64,000 bases of DNA, taken from NCBI GenBank assembly GCA_963662905.2, contig CAXXFD010000003.1:1860001-1924000 (forward strand), read 5' to 3'. Under the pieces are notes generated by a model. That model was not told the DNA's origin. It was given only the letters and a program-made list of their open reading frames with translations, and did no database searches. The translations under genes were made by a program, and so were the position numbers. Below, in pieces: positions 60,801-64,000 of this stretch. Every line of letters begins with the position of its first letter. The first letter of the stretch is position 1. This stretch comes from G963662905 sp963662905. GTDB lineage: Bacteria; Bacteroidota; Bacteroidia; Bacteroidales; WRLA01.

Positions 60801-61125
60801 CCAAAGTAGCTGTGTGGCTTAGACGGACTGGGGCACCACCTTCGCTTGGGATGGTGAACACTTCTGTATTGCCATCGTATTGACCTGTAAATGCAATGGT
60901 TTTTCCGTCGGGCGAAAAATGCGCAAACATTTCAAAGCCATCGCTATTGGTGAGTTTGCGGGCTAAGCCTCCTGCTTTTTCAACGGTATAAAGGTCACCG
61001 GCATAAGTAAAGACCACCTGATCGCCGTAAATCGCAGGGAATCGCAGTAGCCGCGCCTCGTCCTGAGCCATACCGGCCTGAATAAAGCCCAGACCTAAAA
61101 TAAGGAAGAAAAGTTTTTTAATCAT
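57865..61125 (-). CDS. Tricorn-like S41 protease, exported (second copy)
   Basis: A 1086-residue protease with the same architecture as the gene at 17356. It has a signal peptide (MIKKLFFLILGLGFIQAGMAQ), PD40/TolB-like propeller repeats (HFSPDGKTIAFTG, WSPDGKWIAFVSDATGEDEI, WSPDSKKILWSD) and a Lys/Glu-rich linker near residues 550-575. A PDZ-like part (SEGDYITSINGKDLKDVEDIY, about 820-845) and the catalytic domain follow. Candidate catalytic His in ELNVGHAYV (about 750) and Ser in NQYSASDGDLFPY (about 972), closer to archaeal tricorn than the first copy. The long gap 61126-61414 holds no other gene. Confidence 0.9.
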   Translation of the reverse strand: MIKKLFFLILGLGFIQAGMAQDEARLLRFPAIYGDQVVFTYAGDLYTVEKAGGLARKLTNSDGFEMFAHFSPDGKTIAFTGQYDGNTEVFTIPSEGGAPVRLSHTATLGRDDVSDRMGPNNIVMAWRGDDKIVFRSRKKSFNSFVGQLFEIDKNGGMSEQLPVPEGGWCSFSPDLQKMAYNRIFRTFRTWKYYKGGMAPDVWIFDYKTKQSENITNNDAQDIFPMWHGDKIYFISDRDRIMNLFVYDINSKETRKLTNFEDYDIKFPNLGDKEIIFEKGGYLYTFDLATEQINKIEVRIVNDLLSSREKIVDASKDINSYSISPSGNRVAFGARGEVFTVPAKEGITRNLTHNPKAHDRNVGWSPDGKWIAFVSDATGEDEIYIIQQDGKGAPIQLTKDKDTYKYDLDWSPDSKKILWSDNMRRLRYVDIDSKKTTEVAQTSDGELRDFNWSHDSKWIAFTWPQYNSVSRIKIYNLESKESRFVTDNWYDASDPSFSSDGKYLFFTSSRDFNPIYSWTEWNHAYQDMLSIYFITLQKETESPFAPKNDEVAVKDEKEEAKEADKKEDKKEEKAEDKGLQIDFDGIIDRVLELPLRAGIYYNVNAVGDDVYYNEFSRGSGQTNLMVYNLKSEKETEIGAFRGYMITPDNKKMMVMKGNKYGIINLPKGKAQVEDWLNLSNMEVKVNPKDEWQQIYTESWRQMRDFFYDPGMHGNDWNAVYEKYNVLIPYVQERNDLNYVIGEMIGELNVGHAYVNGGDKNSPDRIKTGLLGAEIVKDKDGYFKIEKILKGENWISNSRSPLTEVGVDVSEGDYITSINGKDLKDVEDIYSELIGQAGKPVVFTFSHEANGKDSFEEIIEPIADESQLYYYNWVQDNIRKVNEATDGKVGYIHIPDMGPEGLNEFVKHYYPQLNKKALIIDDRGNGGGNVSPMIIERLRRELAMYGHGRNATTDTKPRGMMVGPKVLLVNQYSASDGDLFPYQFRKYNLGKIIGRRSWGGVVGIRGSLPFVDGGELRKPEFGPFDVEGKKWIIEGYGVDPDIFVDNDPAKEFAGEDQQLNKAIEVILEELKSYPEQYPELPEYPDKTK

Positions 61126-61388
61126 AACTGATCATTTTTGTGCGTGTTATTAGATAAATTAATGTTCATAAAAAAAATAATCCATTTTGCTGCACCATCA
61201 TTGTACCATTTTAATTAAAATATTAATAAACAGACTATTGAGCATAGAACCACCTGTTTGAAACGGTTTAGGCGTGAAAAATTGGCGCAGCATTGTTCGT
61301 TTGCGGACATATGGATTACAGCTTGTCATTGGATTTTGTATCACGAAAGCACAAAATATCCCTGCTTCCGGAATTTTTTGTGCTTTAT

Positions 61389-61410
61389 GAACATATGTTC
61401 GTTATATTTG
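61389..61410 (+). promoter_or_regulatory. Palindrome and -7 box before the Orp-like cluster
   Basis: A perfect 12-bp palindrome GAACATATGTTC at 61389-61400 sits directly upstream of a TATATTTG -7 box (61403-61410), between it and a TTTG at 61377-61380. The first gene of the cluster starts at 61415. The palindrome could be the operator of the HTH-bearing first gene product (self-regulation). A related half-site pair, AATGAACA at 62332-62339 and TGTTCATT at 62356-62363, lies before the second gene. Confidence 0.55.
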
Positions 61411-61414
61411 CAGC

Positions 61415-62332
61415 GTGCCACGACCGAAACGACATAGAAGAATGGGCCGCCCACCGATGCTGAGGGGCTTTAGTCCACAAGTTCCCGGAACAGAGGACTT
61501 TGAGCGCATCATGCTGCATTTTGATGAATACGAAGCTTTGAAGCTCTGTGATTATGAAGGCTTGAACCAACTGGAAGCGGCACGTCAAATGCATGTATCC
61601 CGGCCAACTTTTACGCGGATTTATGACAGTGCCTTAAAGAAAATTGCCCGGGCTTTTGTAGAATACAAAGAAATCCATGTTGGTGGGGGAAATGTTCTTT
61701 TTGACCAGAAATGGTTTTTCTGCAATGATTGCAAGATTTCCTTCCGCAGGGATGATTCTGAACCACTGCAATGCCCTGTTTGTCATAGCATTAATTTTAC
61801 CAGCTATGGCCCCGGGCACATTGGTTCATCCACCAAAAACCAGGGCGTGCGCGATGGTTTTTGTATCTGCCCGTCTTGCGGCAAAAAACAGGAGCACCTG
61901 CCTGGAGTCCCATGCCGTGACAATACCTGCGATGTTTGCGGCGTTGCCATGATCCGTGAGGGCTCGGTACAACATCAACAGTTGAATAAAATAATTAATG
62001 ATAAAAAATATCAAAAGATGAAAGTTGCAATACCTTCAAAATCAAATGATGTAAAAGCGGAAATGGATGCCCATTTCGGACGTTGTGCTTATTTCGCTGT
62101 TTTCGATAAAGCAAGCGGCGATATAGCTTTTTATGAAAATCCGGCCAAAAACGCTGAAGGAGGTGCCGGTCCGAAAGCGGTTGAATTTATCGCCGAAAAA
62201 GGAGTGGAACGGGTTTATTCCCGCGATTTTGGCCCTAAAGCCAAATCAGCCTTAAATGCCCTTAAAATAGAAATGAGCGAAATTTATGAAGAGGGCATAA
62301 GCGTACAACAGATGATAGACAAAGTTAAATAA
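61415..62332 (+). CDS. DUF134-NifX fusion protein
   Basis: A 305-residue fusion. Residues 1-95 form the DUF134 part (MPRPKRHRRMGRPPMLRGFSP, then a sigma-4-like helix-turn-helix DYEGLNQLEAARQMHVSRPTFTRIYDSALKKIA). A middle segment has many cysteines in zinc-ribbon spacing (CNDCKISF, CPVCHSINF, CPSCGKKQEH, CDVCGVAM). About residues 200-305 are a NifX/NifB-C-type cofactor-binding domain (MKVAIPSKSNDVKAEMDAHFGRCAYFAVFD). It starts with GTG at 61415, five bases after the -7 box, so the transcript is probably almost leaderless. It likely controls and serves the Orp-like cluster. Confidence 0.88.
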   Translation: MPRPKRHRRMGRPPMLRGFSPQVPGTEDFERIMLHFDEYEALKLCDYEGLNQLEAARQMHVSRPTFTRIYDSALKKIARAFVEYKEIHVGGGNVLFDQKWFFCNDCKISFRRDDSEPLQCPVCHSINFTSYGPGHIGSSTKNQGVRDGFCICPSCGKKQEHLPGVPCRDNTCDVCGVAMIREGSVQHQQLNKIINDKKYQKMKVAIPSKSNDVKAEMDAHFGRCAYFAVFDKASGDIAFYENPAKNAEGGAGPKAVEFIAEKGVERVYSRDFGPKAKSALNALKIEMSEIYEEGISVQQMIDKVK

Positions 62333-62380
62333 ATGAACAATTAGAAATTTGCCGCTGTTCATTGGAAAATAATTCAGATT

Positions 62381-62713
62381 ATGAAATTTGCTATTTCAGC
62401 ACGTGATAAAGCATTGTGGGCCCATATGGATCCCCGTTTCGGACGATGTGAATTTTATGTAATCACCGATACAGAACTCGAAACCTACGCTTTTATAATT
62501 AATGAATCAAAATATGACGAAAAAAGCGCAGGAACAAGATCTGCCCTACTCCTGAAAAACCAAGGGGTCAAGAAAATAATTTCCGGAGAATTTGGTGAAA
62601 ATGCAAAAATCGCATTGCAGGAACTAGGCATTATATCCCATGTTTATAAAGGTGAACTGCAAACAGTAAAAGACATCTTAGACGAGTACAGGCAAATCTG
62701 GAAAGAAGACTGA
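62381..62713 (+). CDS. NifX/dinitrogenase-cofactor-binding-fold protein
   Basis: A 110-residue cytoplasmic protein of the NifX/NifB-C superfamily. It has DPRFGRCEFYVITD, matching the F-G-R-C motif of the fusion's NifX part, then GTRSALLLKNQGVKKIISGEFGENAKIALQELGI, the alpha/beta core. Orange-protein (Orp) and related small NifX proteins bind mixed metal-sulfur clusters at this site. It lies 48 bp after the fusion gene, with an inverted half-site pair between. Confidence 0.88.
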   Translation: MKFAISARDKALWAHMDPRFGRCEFYVITDTELETYAFIINESKYDEKSAGTRSALLLKNQGVKKIISGEFGENAKIALQELGIISHVYKGELQTVKDILDEYRQIWKED

Positions 62714-62737
62714 TGGACAGGCTTTAAATCAATTTTT

Positions 62738-63130
62738 ATGAGAAAAATAGCTGTTCCTGTGGTTGAAGAAAGGCTCTCAGAGCATTTTGGCCACTGTAAT
62801 TATTTTGAATTTTTTGAAGTCGAGGGCGGAAAAATCATTAAAACCGACCGTGTAGTTCCCCCTCCACATCAACCGGGCGTATTGCCTCTTTGGCTGGCAG
62901 AACTTAAAGCAACGGATATTATTGCCGGTGGAATGGGACAAAGAGCCGTTCAGTTATTCCTGCAAAATGGCATCAGCGTTTATCTTGGCGCAGAAATGAA
63001 ATCAGCCGAAGAGCTTGCACTCGACCTGGCCAACAACCGCCTGCAATGCGGACAAAATTACTGTACCGGCCATGGCGATGGCGATGGCGGCGGACAGGGT
63101 CATGCGCATGGGCACAACTGTGGCCATTAA
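62738..63130 (+). CDS. NifX-fold protein with His/Gly/Asp-rich tail
   Basis: A 130-residue NifX-type protein. Core: SEHFGHCNYFEFFEVEGG, with F-G-H-C where the other two have F-G-R-C, then ATDIIAGGMGQRAVQLFLQNGI, typical of the family. The last ~28 residues are rich in His, Gly, Asp and Cys (QCGQNYCTGHGDGD ... GHAHGHNCGH), a likely metal store or metal-binding tail. It follows the 110-residue NifX gene after 24 bp and probably delivers or holds metal for the cluster. Confidence 0.85.
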   Translation: MRKIAVPVVEERLSEHFGHCNYFEFFEVEGGKIIKTDRVVPPPHQPGVLPLWLAELKATDIIAGGMGQRAVQLFLQNGISVYLGAEMKSAEELALDLANNRLQCGQNYCTGHGDGDGGGQGHAHGHNCGH

Positions 63131-63138
63131 AAAAAACA

Positions 63139-63165
63139 CTTCATCCTGCTACCTGCGGGATGAAG
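63139..63165 (+). terminator. Hairpin between the NifX genes and the MinD-type gene
   Basis: Stem CTTCATCC (63139-63146) with GGATGAAG (63158-63165), 11-base loop, followed by a pyrimidine-rich but not clean T run. It could be a weak terminator or an attenuator that lowers expression of the next gene. Confidence 0.4.
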
Positions 63166-63222
63166 CTTCTTGCTCCGTAATTCTACGGAAGTAGTTTTAA
63201 ATCAAGTATTTCAACAAAAATA

Positions 63223-64000
63223 ATGACAATGGAAACTTTGTCAAAAACAATTGCTGTAGTCAGTGGTAAAGGAGGAACAGGAAAAACTTCCGTAGCAACA
63301 GCTCTATTTTATGTAGCCAAAAAACATTTTTCCAATCATAAGCCCCTACTGCTCGATTGTGATGTGGAAGCACCGGATGCTTCTTTGTTTTTTAAGGCAA
63401 AAGAGAAAAAATCCGAAAAGGTTTTGATGCAAATCCCTCAATTCGATGAGGAAAAATGCATTTATTGTGGCAAATGTGCAGAAGCCTGCGCGTTTAACGC
63501 AATCATGTTTATCAAATCCCTGAAGCATATCAGCTTTATGCCGGACTTGTGCCACTCCTGTGGTGCTTGCTCCTATGTTTGCCCTGCTGAAGGGGCAATT
63601 ACAGAAGTTGGTAAAGAAGTCGGGGAATTGCACCACCATATCCTAAACGATGGCCTGGCCGTTTCTGAAGGCATGCTAAAAATCGGCGAACCCATGCCGG
63701 TGCCGGTGATCAAGGCGTTAAAGAAATCTGCACCTCCTACCGGTCTGCATATTCTGGATGCCCCTCCTGGAACCAGCTGCCCTGTTATGGAAACAATCGC
63801 CGATGCTGATTTTGTTGTTGTGGTATCAGAACCTACTCCCTTTGGGATCAACGACCTGGGCCTGATCGCCGAAGCAATCCGGGAAATCGGGCTGCCTTTT
63901 GGTGTCATCATCAATAAAGACGGCCTCACCGACGGTGTCGAAATCCATGAATGGCTTCAAAAGGAGCAGGTCCCGCTTTTAGGAAAAATCCCATTTAGCC
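63223..64000 (+). CDS. MinD-superfamily ATPase with inserted ferredoxin domain, C-terminal end outside the window
   Basis: Open from ATG 63223 to the window edge (259 codons seen). Deviant Walker A VSGKGGTGKTS (about 13-23), Walker-type LLLDCDVEAPD, then two ferredoxin motifs inserted after the ATPase core beginning: CIYCGKCAEACAFNA (Cys79-89) and CHSCGACSYVCPAEGA (Cys110-120). ILDAPPGTSCPV and VVSEPTPFG follow. This matches the ferredoxin-bearing MinD/Mrp-like ATPases of the Desulfovibrio orange-protein operons. It should assemble or move iron-sulfur or mixed metal clusters using ATP. The frame is missing only the end. Confidence 0.92.
   Translation, partial: MTMETLSKTIAVVSGKGGTGKTSVATALFYVAKKHFSNHKPLLLDCDVEAPDASLFFKAKEKKSEKVLMQIPQFDEEKCIYCGKCAEACAFNAIMFIKSLKHISFMPDLCHSCGACSYVCPAEGAITEVGKEVGELHHHILNDGLAVSEGMLKIGEPMPVPVIKALKKSAPPTGLHILDAPPGTSCPVMETIADADFVVVVSEPTPFGINDLGLIAEAIREIGLPFGVIINKDGLTDGVEIHEWLQKEQVPLLGKIPFS

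Noticed and set aside
61415..63130. NifX-type genes as evidence for nitrogen fixation
   Set aside because: No nifH, nifD, nifK or nifB-type radical SAM gene is present in the window, and the MinD-ferredoxin neighbour fits an Orp-like cluster better.
1..64000. tRNA, rRNA or tmRNA genes
   Set aside because: I looked for tRNA-like cloverleaf ends and rRNA-like stretches in the gaps on both strands and found none that I could support.

Overview
The window is chromosomal DNA of a member of the Bacteroidota, most likely an anaerobic or facultatively anaerobic relative of the Bacteroidales/Marinilabiliales. The evidence is a surface protein with a type IX secretion (T9SS) C-terminal sorting domain, Bacteroidota-style promoter boxes (TTTG near -33, TAnnTTTG near -7), few strong Shine-Dalgarno sequences, a six-gene Rnf electron-transport operon, Bacteroidota-type gene families (YgiQ, spore-maturation-like fusion, TPR-CHAT, tricorn-like S41 proteases) and moderate-to-low GC by eye. 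I saw no rRNA, tRNA or CRISPR array. This is mostly housekeeping DNA with two accessory islands.

Layout. 1-9.6 kb: start of an M64-type peptidase (cut by the window edge), ruvC, a flippase-like membrane protein with an overlapping glycosyltransferase, an omega-amidase-like hydrolase, the potassium uptake pair trkA-trkH, a MATE exporter and a lipid kinase. 9.6-17.2 kb, mostly minus strand: an outer-membrane barrel protein, a sodium:solute symporter, a periplasmic TPR protein, lysS, and a U32 peptidase. A 30-residue single-span membrane protein lies between lysS and the U32 gene. 17.3-31.5 kb, mostly plus strand: a tricorn-like protease followed by a small repeat protein, mtnA, a GPP34-family gene, an aldo/keto reductase, YgiQ, a RecB-like helicase-nuclease and a GH3 lipoprotein.

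31.7-39 kb is the first accessory island. It holds an ECF sigma factor, its likely membrane anti-sigma partner with TPRs, and a convergent TPR-CHAT (caspase-fold) gene split by one in-frame TAG. It also holds a T9SS-exported protein with cohesin-like and dockerin-like parts, and an orphan histidine kinase. The histidine kinase carries the same two-part promoter-like motif, with identical spacing, as the start of the sigma gene. This is the best candidate for a little-described signalling or defence system in the window.

39-47.7 kb: a nucleoside-recognition/spore-maturation-like fusion, an RseC-like gene and rnfBCDGEA. A 363-bp leader with three phased direct repeats lies between rseC and rnfB. 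MarC and an FtsE-like ATPase follow. 47.7-54.3 kb, minus strand: a surface-glycan cluster (two GT4, a flippase, an ATP-grasp protein, a hexapeptide acyltransferase, a GT2).

54.4-57.8 kb is the second accessory island. It is a DarT-DarG DNA ADP-ribosylation toxin-antitoxin locus whose toxin gene has a premature TGA plus a one-base deletion while the antitoxin is intact. A complete IS1380-like insertion sequence with 14-bp terminal inverted repeats and a matching flanking hexamer sits just upstream of the toxin. 57.9-61.1 kb: a second tricorn-like protease. 61.4-64 kb: an Orp-like cluster of a DUF134-NifX fusion, two more NifX-type proteins and a MinD-type ATPase with two ferredoxin clusters, which runs off the window.
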